Translations under genes and position numbers: made by a program
The notes under the pieces: model-generated
The model's database searches: none
What the model was told of the DNA's origin: nothing
The model's input: only the letters and a program-made list of their open reading frames with translations
Shown here: positions 12,024 through 26,400 of the stretch, piece after piece
How the letters are laid out: each line of letters starts with the position of its first letter
Numbering within the stretch: position 1 is the first letter of the stretch
Assembly: GCA_013399115.1 (NCBI GenBank)
Contig: VXAA01000979.1
Span: forward strand, 124,001 to 188,000
Direction: 5' to 3'
Length of the DNA stretch: 64,000 nucleotides
Origin: Anseranas semipalmata
Lineage: Eukaryota; Chordata; Aves; Anseriformes; Anseranatidae

Positions 12024-15000
12024 TAGAGAGCTGAACCCTCCTGCTGGTGCTGAAGAGCTGGCCCAAGAGCTGGCCAAAGCACTGGGAGCGAGTGTGTCTC
12101 CATGCCTGCTCTCAGCTGCTGTCAGCAGCTTCAGAGCCCTGGGAGGAAAGTGATGAGGCAAGAGCAGGAACAATGAAGACTGTTTTCTCAAAATCCAGGT
12201 TGATCTTCAGAGATAGCAGTGAGGAAAAAATAACATAGCAGCTTCCAAGTTGCTTACTAACTGAATATCGTGTGGACACCATTATGACGTGCCAATTTTT
12301 TGACTCTAGCTGCTCTTCATTGAATAAGGAAGGTCCTCAGTGGTCCATCCAGAGGACTTGTGCTTTGATAATCTGCTCTGTTTTGTTTCCCCAGCTCCCT
12401 TCCCTCTGTAATTAGACTGTCGGTCACTACAAAGGATCAAAATTGCCACGTTTAAATACTATTCTTCTTGTGAGAAACTAACATCTGATCAAAGCTTAAC
12501 AGCGTGAAATGCATTTCTTGTTTTTGCAGTAAACCTTCATGTCCCTTGTTGTTGATCCAAGTTCATGGAGGTTTATTTTCAAAGCAAATCTCTTGTTTTC
12601 ATTCCACCGGAGAGCTGTTACAAAGCCTACTATTGTTACTGTAGAATATAACTTTATTTTTTTAGTCTAACTGTTAGAAACAAATGGTTTTCATCAGGTA
12701 AAAAGTCATTTTATATGTGCATTATACAGACAAGTCTTGGACACAACAATCAGTTAATGGTTTTTAATTAAATGGAGTGAGACAGGACACTCAAGGAGTG
12801 ACCCAAGGATTACTCTTGGAGGAAGTTTCTCTCATGACTAATACTGACTACAAATAAGATGGTGTATTACAATAAAATTCTACTGCTGACAAAAATATTA
12901 ACAGTAAACGACGACAGAGCTTTCATCTGGGACCAGGAGAACATCTGGAATATATTAAAACTGTAAAATTTCCCTTTAAGTATGGATTGCTAAAGTTAAA
13001 ACCAGCCACCCAGAAACTATGGCACTCAGAGTAACTCAGTATTTTTTTTCATTAAAAATTACTTAAGGAGATTTACATCTTCCCTTGGTTGACATCGCAA
13101 TGTTCTGCTTGTCCAGACTTCGAGTCCTGAAAATATGTATGTGATGAGAAGGAATGGAGGAAAAAAAATGGTCTCAGATATGTCCTGTGTATGTTCATCT
13201 GGGAAAGTAAGCCCGGTGGTTCCAGGCGTCCTTCTGTAATGCAATCAGTCAGATGCTCTTTGTGACCATTCTGTGCAGATACACACGGCTTATTAATACC
13301 ATATGTGAGTTTGATTCATTATGTATCTAGAGGTGCAATATAAGCACCAGATATTGACAGATATAAACAGGAGAGAAGAGGGATGTGCTGGGAGATCGTT
13401 CTAGAAAATGGGATAGTTTGCCTTGAACAAAAAGGCACTGTGCTAAAGGAAGGATGAGATTGTAGCAAGGTTCCTATTTCCCATCCTCCTTCCTCCCCGT
13501 TGCCAGTTCTCGTGACATCTCTCACTGCAATCCTGACTTAATTTAGACTAAGTTCCTAGAGACAGAAATTATCCTGTATCTTGTATATATTGCACTCAGT
13601 ACAAGAAGTGCTCAGCTCAACTGGATACTCAAATGGTGTTTAGGAGGCAGCTGCAGCATAAAAAGGGAAGCTGGATGTCTCCGTGGCTCAGCTCCAGAGG
13701 TGACTTTGTTTTTGGCTGCATTGGGAGCTCCCAAAAGGCAAGCCAAGCTCTGTAGAACAAGCTGAGAGACGAGCACTGGGCACTGCCCTCCCTGCCCTTG
13801 GCAAACTGGACCGAAACCCACAAAGCCTCTTTGAGCAGGATTCACCTCACCTCCTGGGAGGCCCCAGGTCATGAAGATCCAGGGTAAATGCTCCAGGCTG
13901 CCTCTGCTGGGAAAGAAGAGGGAGAGGGGACTCAGGGGGGTCATTTGGCCCTCCTGAGAGACGATGGAAGGGAAAATCACCTTCAGAGGTGCCCATTCTT
14001 CTGCACTTGCTCTAATGGGAATGGGAATACTGGGGAAGGACTAGTTACTAAGCAGTGACCTTTCCAGCAGCTAATGTTAAGTAAGATGAAGCCCTCCACT
14101 GTGTTCAGAAATCAGCCCTGCCAGCTTTCCTGCCCTAAATATCCCACCCTATGGAGCTTCCCAGCCGTTTCTGGAGGAGACTCAGCGAGATGCATGCAGC
14201 GAGGCTCAGTGCATGAAGCACGCGAGGCCTCACGCCATTGTCAGCGCAGCAGTGGTAGGTCCTGTTCCCCCTTGGAGCCAAGCACCCCGTGGTGAAAGAC
14301 ATGCACAAATACAGAACAGAAAGATGGTCCAGAATAAAAGCCAACTGACTGGGTGGCCTTGGTAAGCATCTGATGCCTCAGCTGAATATTTATGTATTTA
14401 TTTCAGCTTATGCATGTTTTGTTCAGAATAGGGCAGAGATTTTGCACGTCTTCACTATAAACCTTCAGCCCAAATCCCAAAGCTGTGGTAACATCAAATA
14501 TTCACAGATTAAAGGACTGTGTTGGGAAGAAGAGATGAACATTTTCTGTCCGTCTCTTCACACCATCCTCCAGCTCTCACTTCCTCTTTCTTCTGACGAG
14601 GTATTTGTGTGGCTGAAGCATTTGAAAGTAGCTATAGAAATAACATAAACTTTTTCAGAAGTTTGCAGAGAGCAGGCATTATATCCACTGAGATCCTCAC
14701 AGATCTGCAGCACACTGGATCTGAACTCTGATGAGACAGTAACTACTCTTTTGGCATTTAAGAGGGAGTTTTGAAATGCCAGCCTGCAGTGTTAAGAACA
14801 ACAAATACTCTGTACATGTCTCCAACAGGAAAATCTGAACTTCCTGACCTGCTCTACGTCTCATCTTAACAAGAAGTTGTGGAACGTTAACAAAAAAAAT
14901 AAAATAAAATAAAACAGAGAGAGAAAGTCTTATTCTGGAAACATTCTGCAAGGAGGAAGATACAGAAATATGCTGCCTTGAGCACCAGTTCTCACCATCT

Positions 15001-18000
15001 GGCCCCATTTCTGGGCAGGGCAGTAAGGGGGTGGCATGTGTGTGTGTGTAGGAGACAAAGTAGGGGGCTGGAATAAGCCGCTAATGTCCTCAAATTTTTC
15101 TTCCTATCAGTAAGTTGCTGCTCCTAAAGGCAATGAAGGAAACCTGCCAAATACAACAGCTAAAACCAACACCCTGAAAAACATAATATTTAGGGAACGA
15201 TCTGTGTGGTGGAGCCAGCTAGCACCAGCTGCCAAGTCTGCAACCGCGAGAGGCCTGGGGCACGGGGAGGTCTCCGGGAGAGGGGCCATAGGCGGCCAGG
15301 CCCAGGACGGCCCCCCTGCTCCTGCGCAGGTATGAGACCTGTCAGCCCCGTAGCTGATGGAGGGTCCCACTGGCTGTGTGAGTGGTTCAGCATCCCCTGC
15401 TTTCAAATCACTCACTCTTTGCAAATGGAGATGGAGATAAATGCCAACAACGGCCCCAGGGAGGCACGGGCTGGTCGAGCGGTGGCTCAGAGAAGGGCTG
15501 AGGTTGTCACTCCAGCAGCAGCTCCTGTGGTCTTAGCAGGAGCTCAACATCAGGCTGGAGCAAAACAGGGGCTAAAGGAAATCTTGGACATACTAGAGTC
15601 CATCAAAGAGAAACAGGGAAGACATTCTGCTTCTTGACACATACCTGGTAAGACCAGTGCAATGCCGTTTCTTTGTCTACACTTCAGGATGGACGTGGAA
15701 GTACAACTGAGGGCTCAGAAGGGAGCCACAGAATGACACAAGGGTAGGAAAAAACCTTGTAAGTCTTGTGGAGGCTGGATGTGAAATGGACAAAGAGTTC
15801 CCTTGCTTTGATATCCTCCGTGTTCATATACTGGGGGCTAATCTGGGGCTACAGTGAAGCTCTTTTTCCCCACGTCAGGATGACATTGTCCAGCTTCCCT
15901 GAGGGAGATTTTGGCCTGCCTTTGCTGCTCTCCTGCCACTGGCAGAGAAATGGGTGTTGATGTTGGTGGGGTGAATCCTACTATCTGCTGGCAGCGAGCA
16001 GTAGCTCAGTTTCCTGAGGATTTAGGAGCTTTTGTCTAACTCATGCCTATGGACTCGAGTGACAAGTAACCAGGCAAAATTTTACGAAGTACCTCATCAG
16101 CAGGCAGTTTGGTGGTCTTCTGCCCTTAAACTCAATGAAATCCATGGCTTTGGGGCAAAATGATGTCCCCATCAACTGATTCTCGCAGCCAGCCTTGGTG
16201 TCCATGGCACAAGGGTCTGCTGAGAAGGCTGAGACCTGAGGCCAGGATGTGCAAAACAGCAGTTTGGGATGATGAGTGGAGATGTCTTTAAAATGATGTG
16301 AACTTTGGAGTATGCTGAGCACCTATTCTCTGAAGTCAGGCTTGCTGGAAATCAAGCAGAGCAGCTGTATATCCAGGGGCCCAGAGTTACTGGCCCACAT
16401 TTCGTGGGGGCTCTGCAAGGCTCCTGCCCATGGGACAGACCCTGCTGCAGGGCAGCAGCTCCTTCTGGTGAGTGCTACAGCAGCAACACAGTTCACTGCA
16501 CCTCAGAAAAAAATTACTTGCTTGTTTTTGATGGCTGTATCAGTCCAGAGAGCCATAAAACAGCTTTGCTAACTCCACAGCAAGTTCTTCCTAAGAGGTA
16601 CCCCGAATTTCTCAGTATCTGAAGGCCCGTTCTCCCCACACAGCTCCCAGGAGCCATCACAATTGTTCCTGGCCTCTCTTCTCCTTGCAATTGCTGTTCT
16701 GCACACACTCTTGCCTGCCTGCTGTTCCTGCGTTCATTTTTATCTTCATGCCAGGCTTGAGCTGTGGCTCATTGTAACAATATTTCCTCATAAGGCTGTG
16801 CTTAAAAAGTACAGAGCTTGTATTTGTTGGTGCTGTGTGGTGGCATGTGAGGCTGCACAAAGGAAAACAAATGTTTGAGATGTTTGCGAAGGTGCTGTCA
16901 TGAGACAAAACAGGGCACTCGGGTCTGACACTGCTACGTTTACTTGTGCTTGGATGTACCAGAGCCTGTTCAGCCTCTGCAGTAACCCTCCCCCGGGAAG
17001 TTTCCATAACCTCACTCCCCTCCCTGCCCTCCTGCTCTGCTGGCCCATGGTTGTGCTCCCACGGAGACGATGGGACGGCTCGCCCTCAGCTTGGAAAGAG
17101 ACGGACCAGCCATTGGCACCTTGCGAAAGCAACTTCTTCAGCCCTGTTTGTCACACAGGTGACACAGCTGGGAGCACCCAAGCTGCTAACAGAGAATTTG
17201 TGCTGGCTCCAAGCAGTTATGATATGCCCTGCCCCATGCAAAAGAGGAGTCAAATATCCCAGTTAGTTCTGGGTGAGCTGTAAAAGTGGAAGGCCTTAAG
17301 TCCTGTCCCTCAGCCTTCCTCAGAAAACAGCTAGCTGTCCATCCAGGAGACCTCCTTCACATGCCAGCCATGCTCAGCACGCCCCGCAGCAGTGCGTCCA
17401 CCTTTGATGGACACTTTCAGGGCTGCCCACCCACACACTCCTGGGTGCCAGAAGGCCAAGGAAGGGACAATGAATTGGCCCCTGTGCCTAATTCAGCTTG
17501 CTTGCTCCTTACCCAGCCTGGTTTGGAAGCAGAGCTTAAAACCTCTTTGTTTAGGAGGTTTGTTATAGTTTTGGAAGCTGACACTAGAGTTACACTGAGC
17601 AGCAGGGCAGAGGGTAAAACAATATTTTATTCTTAAGTTAAAGCACTCTCACAAGGGTAAAATAAGTAGGCTGCGCTGGCTGAGATCTGTGCCGCAGGAG
17701 CTGGGACCTTCCCCACGCCTGCTGTCGCGGTGGGCATGCTGCACTGATGGGTGAGGAAATCACCGGGGCCCTCCTCGCTCTGCTTGTCGTCTAGAGACCC
17801 TGGAGATTGCTCTGGGATGAGAGGAGGAAAGGGGATTATTTTAATGCCTGGTCAAAGCTGGGGAAATTGTCTCTGTTAAAGCCCTCAGGATACAAGACCT
17901 TCTTTCTCAACATAAGTAATTTACAGCTGTGAAGCCGTGATTCCTGGAAACACGGTGCCTTCTAGTACAAGTGGCTGATCAGCTGATTAAAAATGTGTGA

Positions 18001-21000
18001 AGGATGTGATGAAATACTGGCATTTGTGGGTATGAGCTGGGCAACAAAGCACTGCCCAGGTATTTAGGCAGAAGCTTCTTTTGAAGTTGGAAACTTCTGC
18101 TTCTTTTGTGACCAGCTGTGCTCTTCTCCTTTGAAATAAGTAAAAACTCCCTCAGAGTTTTAGTTTTAGAGTTTGGTGTTTCTTGTTTTGCCTTCTTGTT
18201 TTTCCCTTCTGAAAATTCCATACTAATTCCCCCTGGAAATAAGACATGCAAAGGAAATATGTTTGGAGGGGAATCGTGTTCTGAACATGGGCAAGGGAGG
18301 TCCCAGGAGCAGCAGAGACTTGCCCCAAGCCCTGCAGAAAGCTAGCTGCACACTGCAGAACCAAAGGACCTTTCAAACCCCAATCCTTTGTCTTGGTTGC
18401 AATTTTCTTGCAAATATTTGGGAGTCACATTTCAAAGTTCAAGCTGGGTTAATCACAAAGAATGCAGCTCTTCCTGCTCCGCATGAGGGGGTGTAAGGTA
18501 ACAGAGGCTGTGGTGCCCTCCCATACACCCCAAGCATCTGCACGGGTTTCACGTAACATCTGGTCTCTCAACTCCACATCACACATACAGTTTAATGTTT
18601 ACCTGCCTGCTGTCCTGGCTCCCAATCAATTCCGCTTTATTGACTCAGCCCTGGCTCAACAATGGTGTGTTAATCTTGCCTTTGTGTACACACAGCAGCC
18701 TTATTCCGATTATATACTTCCCGCAATTCTATTAACCAATGTTATTATTGTAACACACTAAGGACTTTGCTCAATATTAATTTGGGCTGCTGTTAACAGT
18801 CTGCAGACGGGAACCCCGGTGTGATAATTCAGACAGATGGATCAAGCTCCGCCGCATGGGAAGCGATTTGGTAACGAGACCTTGTCACGTCCCGAGAGGA
18901 ACACGGGCATGGGCTCAGCAGGCTGCGGGCAGCAAGGACAGGGCACAGCAGCGGGGTTTTACCTGTGCTGCGGGGCTACTGCTCGGCTCTAGGTAGATAA
19001 CGTTTTTGGGAAAGCCACTCTGGGCCATTCCCAAGAGCTCGTTCCTAGAAACAGATAATTCAAAACATTTGGCCGGAAGATGGTTCATGGGATAACCACA
19101 AGCATGTCTATCATGGGGCAAATATTTGAGGCGCATCCAGACCGGCTCTTGCCAATGTTTTTGTTTTCAATCATCCTTTGGAGAAGTCCCTGGGGGTGGC
19201 CACCATGCTGGGAAGCAGCAGGGGGAGGAGGACTGGGGGTGTGAGGTCTCGAGCCCCCAGTGCATGGGATGCTGTGCAGGGAGAGGGATGTGTGCTCTCG
19301 TCTGATAGCTCACCCAGACTTAAATGCCTGCTGTGAGGGCGGATGCGAGAGCTGGGGATGGCAGGGCAGATCTTCCAAAGGTTTATTTTTTTGGGAGGCA
19401 ACCAGCATGGAAGGAGAAACAAGAGCCTTTTATAAAAAGTAGGGGGATTCAAATAGCAGCTGTAAAAATGAGAACCTCCAACAACACGACAAACAGAAAA
19501 TTAGATTTCCCCTCATTGTGTCGAGGAGGCCAAGCTTTCAGCCAGCTGTGGAGGAAATAAGGAGTTTATATTATTTGCAATGTCAATGAGGACCCATGTA
19601 CAAATTTCCTGTCTGGTTCCCTCTGCAGATTAGCAGAACTTCAGCAAACAATATATTTCAATTACATTTCATTTTTCTGTTTCTGTGGGGAAGAAGATGC
19701 TCCCCAAGCGGAGCGGTCATGGCAGCTGCAGCTGTGAGGAGCTGCCGCGGGACACCGAGCACGCAGGAGACATGAACAGACAGAAGTCCCTGGGATGCCG
19801 GGGCACCGCAGCTCTGACACCTGCAGCTCTGGGCCCAGCCAGGGCTGCAGTTTGCAGGTCCATGCCAATGGCCTTGGTCTTTTGTGTAAGCATGCAATTT
19901 ACTCAGAAGCCCAAAGTTTTTCCCAACATGTGTGTTGCCATGCAGAAAATGACCTCCCTTCAATGTTTGTTTTAAACTTCAAAGCACTGACATGTGAATT
20001 TAAATGATTAAATGAAAAAGGCTTTATTCTGTCTGGGTGTTTACTTACCCAGCCTGTGTAAGCAGAGAGCACAGCCTGCATGTGCCGGAGCTTTTTCGGC
20101 GTCTCCCTGCGCTCCAGTGCAGGGCATCCCACCGAGCTGCGGGCAGGAACAGACCCCACCAGGCCACTGGCCCTGGGTGATGGCTGGCATCTGCGCTGCT
20201 TTCACACAGCCTCCTGTGGCTGGCAGCACTGGGCAGGGAGAAAACAGACAGAATCCATCAGCAGATCGCAGTCAGGTAAATGCATAACGAAGCAGTCACC
20301 TGATAGCCCGCAGCAAACTGCTCAGCACAGCGCAGGCTCCCTGGAGCACTGTAAGGAACAGCCGGGGTGCAGGAAGACCCCAGGCCCAGGACCCCAACAC
20401 CACAAGCATGATGTGCTCTCTGGTTTTCAGACAATCCCACCAGAAATAAAACTGGTATTACCAGCTCCGTCTTCCTGTCCAAAATTAACACGTTTGGGTT
20501 CCTAACACATTTAGGGCAGCTCCTGCCTGTCCTTCTCCTGCATTTGAGGTGTGATGGCTGCTGGACCTCTGGTCTTAGCTTCTTGGAAGAGGTGGCAGAC
20601 CGGCACCTGCCCCATTCCTGGGACTCTTGGAGGCATTCGGGGAGCATCTCATGCCGGCAACCCAGGGAAAGAATATTTCAGGCTTCATCACTTGAGAGAA
20701 TGGAAGGAGCACTGAGGAACCCCTGAACAGAAAGCTGAGTTTCATCGACTGTAAATCTTCATGAAGTATGAACGTGACCTGACCCAGCTACCCTCTCTTC
20801 TGTAGCTGGACAGACCCTCTCCCTGCCCAGCACTGTGTTTTCAGGAGTCCCGTCCCTCCGCCGCTGTGTGCTGTGCAGAGGTGATGGGTGACAGCCAGGA
20901 GGAGGGGGGACAGGGGGCCCAGGCTGAGGGAGATGCCCTAGGATGCCTTGGGGAGAGGGCACGGTGGCTAAAAACCAGTCGTTAGGAGAGGGACAAGGAT

Positions 21001-22705
21001 CTGCTTGGGGAAAAGCTGTGAGGTTTGTTGGCTCCAGGGTCTCCCAAGCCTGTTAACTTCTCCTGTGGCGCAGGCTCGCTTGTTTACCTTCCCGGGAGAT
21101 GAAAAACAGAGTGAGATTTTGCAGCACTCAGATTCCCTGCATTTTTTTTAAGGTTTTGATTAATCATGAGGCATTTTGGCAGCCTCCTCAGATACTCCGT
21201 AACCCCTGTTTAATCAGTCACCGCCTAAGTGCTTATTCTGTCTGGTCGCAAGCGGCATGGCTCGAGTGCACAGCGGGGACTGGTGGGCCTCAAGGTGCTG
21301 GTGGGGCCGGCAGCTGGCTCTGCTCAGGGTCCGCGCCGATATCCCCTTGGTTTCTGCGAGGGGAGACCTCATGACAAATGTCCTTACATGGGTGTAGAAT
21401 GTGGAATAACTTTAATTTGTGTTCTGTAGTGTCACAGCTTGCTTTTAGGGCTCAAGGGATAAAAAGATCCAGACTTCATGGATCTGGAGGCCATCATCAC
21501 CCCGGTTAAAGCTGGAAAATTAGGCCATCAGTATTGTGACTGTCAGAAGTTGTGGGAGTGTTGCCAGACAGCTTATAAAAGTGGGGAGTCGTGGTCTCCC
21601 TCAGCTCCCCGAGTGTCTCTATGACGCTGGATGAAGGGATGAGACCCCTGAGCTCAGGCACGTGCTGGCTGTGTCACCATGAGCATCTCAGTGCTAATGG
21701 GGTACTTGGAGCAAACATCTCCATGTGCCATGCTTTGATTGGGATCACAGAGGAGTTTTGGAGGGCGTGAACTGGGTCGCTTCCAGAAGAAAGGGGATGC
21801 ACCCAATGGCACGGGGGTATTTGCCCCATGGGACCACTTCCAGATAGTCCAAAGCAAGACCCCCTGAAACACTTAGTGGGTCGGCATGGCCCTCAGCACA
21901 AACTGCTCCCACTCCACAGTTTTGCTCCTATTGGGCAACACTGAATAGAGATAATGTTATAGGGTCAGTGCTGATTTGGTCAAAAATATGGATACCTTTT
22001 TCTTTTCCCCTCTGCATGTTGGAGGCCTCATTTAGTGCAAGAAGGTGCTGGCTGGCAGTTCTTGTTAGTGAAACACCTTTCCCGTGCTTTATTGAGATGG
22101 CAAACCTGCTTTCACAAAAGTGCACAGAAAGTGCAAACATGACCCTGCTTAGCAGAGGGAACATTTTTCTTGCACAGAATGGATGCTGTCCTTCATGTTG
22201 CATTCTAAGCCTTTTCTTGTCTAAAATGGGAAAATTCAACATTTTTCCTTCTATAAAGAGAATCCCAGGAATATGCCTAAAGATGTCATCTTACAAAACT
22301 TGAGTAATAATATAGGCCACTGATTTGCCGAACAAAGTAAAACTGAGCATATCTGGAAAATCAGAGTGAATAAAAATTGGCACAGGAATAAAAGAAGAGA
22401 GCTTCTACTGAAAAAGAAATGTCTTTTATTTTATGTCTTACAGTGTAGCAGCATTAAAAAATGTACTATTCGCTGCTGCTTCCAAGTCCATTTTGAATCA
22501 CCACATCTGGGAACATCAGGTTTCCACCATCACAGTGTACTTGTCTCTCAGTTTGCTTCTGTGACAATGACTGCAGCTATTCATGTGGTATATGCACAGG
22601 ATCAGAAGCGTCATCTGGTTCTTCTTCAGTAACCGACTCATCAGCACATTTTTCTATTGGTCTTCGTGCACCAGCAGTTACGGGGTGTAGTCCTCTAATT
22701 ACCCG
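12024..22705. other. Long non-coding stretch with some G+C-rich parts
   Basis: G+C content rises in 15.2-15.6, 16.3-17.5 and 19.2-21.4 kb, where open frames become longer on both strands (for example 15206-15637 +), as expected from composition alone. Short repeats are (AAAAT)n at about 14891-14914 and (TG)n at about 15037-15049. A possible very degraded minus-strand CR1 end lies near 15723-15770. A candidate conserved non-coding block at 18.56-18.86 kb is given as a finding. No gene was recognised. Confidence 0.5.
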
Positions 22706-23448
22706 TTTCTTTTCTTTTCTTTTCTTTTCTTTTCTTTTCTTTTCTTTTCTTTTCTTTTCTTTTCTTTTCTTTTCTTTTCTTTTCTTTTCTTTTCTTTTCT
22801 TTTCTTTTCTTTTCTTTTCTTTTCTTTTCTTTTCTTTTCTTTTCTTTTCTTTTCTTTTCTTTTCTTTTCTTTTCTTTTCTTTTCTTTTCTTTTCTTTTCT
22901 TTTCTTTTCTTTTCTTTTCTTTTCTTTTCTTTTCTTTTCTTTTCTTTTCTTTTCTTTTCTTTTCTTTTCTTTTCTTTTCTTTTCTTTTCTTTTCTTTTCT
23001 TTTCTTTTCTTTTCTTTTCTTTTCTTTTCTTTTCTTTTCTTTTCTTTTCTTTTCTTTTCTTTTCTTTTCTTTTCTTTTCTTTTCTTTTCTTTTCTTTTCT
23101 TTTCTTTTCTTTTCTTTTCTTTTCTTTTCTTTTCTTTTCTTTTCTTTTCTTTTCTTTTCTTTTCTTTTCTTTTCTTTTCTTTTCTTTTCTTTTCTTTTCT
23201 TTTCTTTTCTTTTCTTTTCTTTTCTTTTCTTTTCTTTTCTTTTCTTTTCTTTTCTTTTCTTTTCTTTTCTTTTCTTTTCTCTTCTTTTCTCTTCTCTTCT
23301 CTTCTCTTCTCTTCTCTTCTCTTCTCTTCTCTTCTCTTCTTTTCTCTTCTTTTCTTTTCTCTTCTTTTCTCTTCTTTTCTTTTCTCTTCTTTTTATTTTT
23401 CTTTATTTTTCTTTTCTTTTTATTTTTCTTTATTTTTCTTTATTTATT
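22706..23448 (+). repeat. Very long (TTTTC)n pentanucleotide tract
   Basis: From 22706 to 23280 the sequence is an uninterrupted TTTTC array, 575 bases or 115 units. It then passes into about 60 bases dominated by CTCTT-type variants (23281-23340), a mixed TTTTC/TTCTC section, and finally a T-rich TTTTTATTTTTC / TTTATT section ending at about 23448. The tract is pyrimidine on the + strand apart from a few A in the last 60 bases. The left edge is sharp and pure while the right edge is layered and decayed, which suggests recent expansion from the left part of an older array, perhaps seeded by a minus-strand poly-A tail. Confidence 0.97.
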
Positions 23449-26400
23449 GACAGGAAGAAGAAGCTGATTAGCAGGTTCCTTTCAGATGTATGGCTTGAAG
23501 ACCCTGGCTGACTAGTGTTGTGCTTCAATGTCAAACATAGAGCCGAAGGTATATAGGGGATTGCACCATTTTAAGTCTTGAGCATTTCCATCAGAGGATG
23601 ACATGGATATAGCTGAGAAAGCAAAGCTCCAGCTGGGATGTTCAGTAGATACTGACAATTTATAGACTTCCAGAACAAGCCCATTAAAACCGATCTCAGT
23701 AAAATGAAAAATCTGTGGAATTGTGTTTCTGACACACGTAAATGACAAAGTTCCCTCTCATGTGTTTTAGATGGTGAGCTGAACATTCCCTGCTTTTTCT
23801 GTACATACCAAAGGCAGCTCATGCATTGCACAGGTTCTTGCAGATATCAACAGACTGAATTTTTCCTTGCCTATCTTTTAACTGGGGACATGAGTTTCCA
23901 CTTGAAATAGAGGTGTTTTACAGTGAGGCAGGGATTTTTTCAGATAGGCCCTGCTTGCATCAGCTTTCAACATCCTATCATCTTCAGACCCCAGCTTTCC
24001 TAAAAAGAAGTGCTAGCCTTCTTAGTAGCCAGATAGTGATTCAAAGATTTAGACCAGATGTCATAAAAACATGAATTTCTTTTGTCATCTTATATGTGCC
24101 CTAAGTCTTGGGTCACTATTATGGGTCCTGGTTCATTTCCATAGTTCCTGCCACTAACAGTGTCTTAGAAACTAGTTTCCCAGAGCAAGGTCTGTGGTGG
24201 TGCCATGCAAGAACATTTCCCTGTCATTTATGACTTCCGCCGGTGCCACTGACTTGTGTGTTTGGGAATTCTTCAGCAAGATGAGTGCACAAGAAAGCCT
24301 TCTGCTTTCTTACTTCTCTTTTTCTTTCACGCAGTAGCCTGCCTGTATTTACATGCTAACTGTCATCAGATTTTAGGAGTGCTACTCTCATCATTTTTTC
24401 TGCCAGTGATAAAATAATTTATTTCTCATTCATCATTATAGCTGAATGACATGAGAACTGCAGTGACACAGTTGATGAATGAGCAGCTGGGACAGTTGCA
24501 AAATTCATGTACAATGGCATTTAGATAGTTATAAAAAAAAGGCTTCAGATAACCAAATGCTGAGTTAGCTGCCATGCAGACAGCTTGTAGTGGGTGTCCT
24601 GGGATCCCTTTTGCCTACAATTGCTGAGTTACCAAACCAGTAAAGGACTATTTTCTTTTAAGATTTCCTTCATGGAGGTATATATTAGTTAGAAAAAATA
24701 TAGGAACATTCACTTCTAACTGGCACCAAACTATTATCCAAAGGAATATTCACACGCTGTCCTCCATGAAAGACTCTATTCTGAAGCTATCCGAAGCAGG
24801 ACAAGCATACTGAAGGGATGATCACCCAGCTTCCCAGATCAGGCCAGGAGCTGGTCCAGACAAGTGTGTAGTGAGACTCTTTGTAGCCAAGAGGTATACA
24901 GCTGGCACTGATTTCTCCCGAAGAATTCTCAAGCTGCTTGGATAGACTGTTCACACTTGAATTCAACAACTGCTGTGGAATAAAATATTCCCCTTTTCTT
25001 GTTTGCTTTGTAACCTTGTAAAATTTCTAACAAACATTGCAGATCACTCAGTAGTTTTCTTGTGTCCATCTTCAGACTAGGGAAATATCAAACGTGTGCT
25101 CAGCCTGTGCCATTTAAAAACTACAAGAACACAGTAAAATCACTCTGCAAGGTAACTTGTGTATATGTGAAGTTTGATATTTTGATGTTGCCATCTTCCT
25201 TCCACTGCTGATACATAGTACAGTAATTGCACTACTGCAAGGGGGGAGAAATTCAAACCAGAGAGAACAAGAAGTGAGAAATACACTATTCTGTTTTCTT
25301 GCAGCTCCTGAAGTACAAATGCTGCTGCGCCCTCTGCTAACAGGTTGATGATACTTTTAATCATGCATGCTTTCTATCTAAAAGCGGTGAAATTATATGA
25401 GGAGAGAGTAGTGATCCTCAAGCCTTCAAAGAATGGAAATGCCAACATTAATAAGCCATTGAAAGTTTGGGACTTCCCTGGAACTTACCTTGAAACAGCT
25501 TTAGCTCTTTAATCCTCAGTTCCCATTTGTATCTTCATGGGAACTATCATGACAAACCAGCACAGCGGAGTGGCTCCACAGCTCTGATCCTGGATAACAT
25601 ATACAATAACAGAGCTGGATATGGGGTTTTCTTACTCCTTTTTAGAATCTCAGAAGGTTTGGGGACTTTTCATGGGTGGAGGAGGGTTGCAGTAGAACAG
25701 ACCTATGATTCCGAGAGCTGACTGCTTTATTGAGAAACAAGAGGTGGGATTCAGCTCACTTGTACCCACAGGTGAGCAAGGTGCCTAAGCATTGTCCTTA
25801 GTGATCTAGCCAACACCACCAGTGGAGCAGAGAGTCATTTTGACTAGAGTCCTACATGTGATCACCAAAGGCCCTCCAAACTCCTTTGAGGTACTGACCA
25901 GGCTGCCACTGACAATAGCAGGAGCTCAGACACCTCCTTCTCCTGCAGAGAGCCCTGCTTTTGCGTGTCTGGCTCTGGGGGCTGAATTCCAGCCCAGGAT
26001 TTACAGCCAGATCTTGCTGCCTCTTGCAGGCAGTCACCAAGAGGCCCTGGAGACTAGAGCACACACAGTGGCTACCACATAGCACCTTGAAGTATGAACA
26101 CCCCCGGTGTTCTCCTCATCAAGATTCTCTGTCCACGAGCATGCTGTCCATGCACCCCAATGGACTGGTGGTTAGAAGCATCAGGTAGGTCATGCCGCAG
26201 TGAAAGAGCAAGAATTAGAGCATTGAAGTCTGGACCTCAGCTTGTGGACAGTAACTGCAAAACTTCACTTAGCAAACTGGAAACAAGAAATTACTCTTTA
26301 AAATGGATAAAATATGTCACCCACATCAAACAGGCAGCATTCTACAGATTTAAACACATCTGATAGACTAGAACTAGATGGAAAAATCAATTATATGTTC

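Noticed and set aside
15206..15637. 143-codon + frame in G+C-rich sequence with a GTAAGA donor-like string after it
   Set aside because: G+C-rich chance frame. The first half is opposed by minus frames, no acceptor was seen, and no known domain is present.
15723..15770. Possible minus-strand CR1 tail (CCACAGAATGACACAAGGGT then AGGAAAAAACCTTGTAAGTC)
   Set aside because: The order is suggestive of an inverted CR1 3' end, but the match is short and diverged, so an alignment is required before calling it.
25640..25715. CR1-end-like words (GAGGGTTGCA, CCTATGATTCC)
   Set aside because: Only two short words in loose spacing, with no upstream CR1 body.
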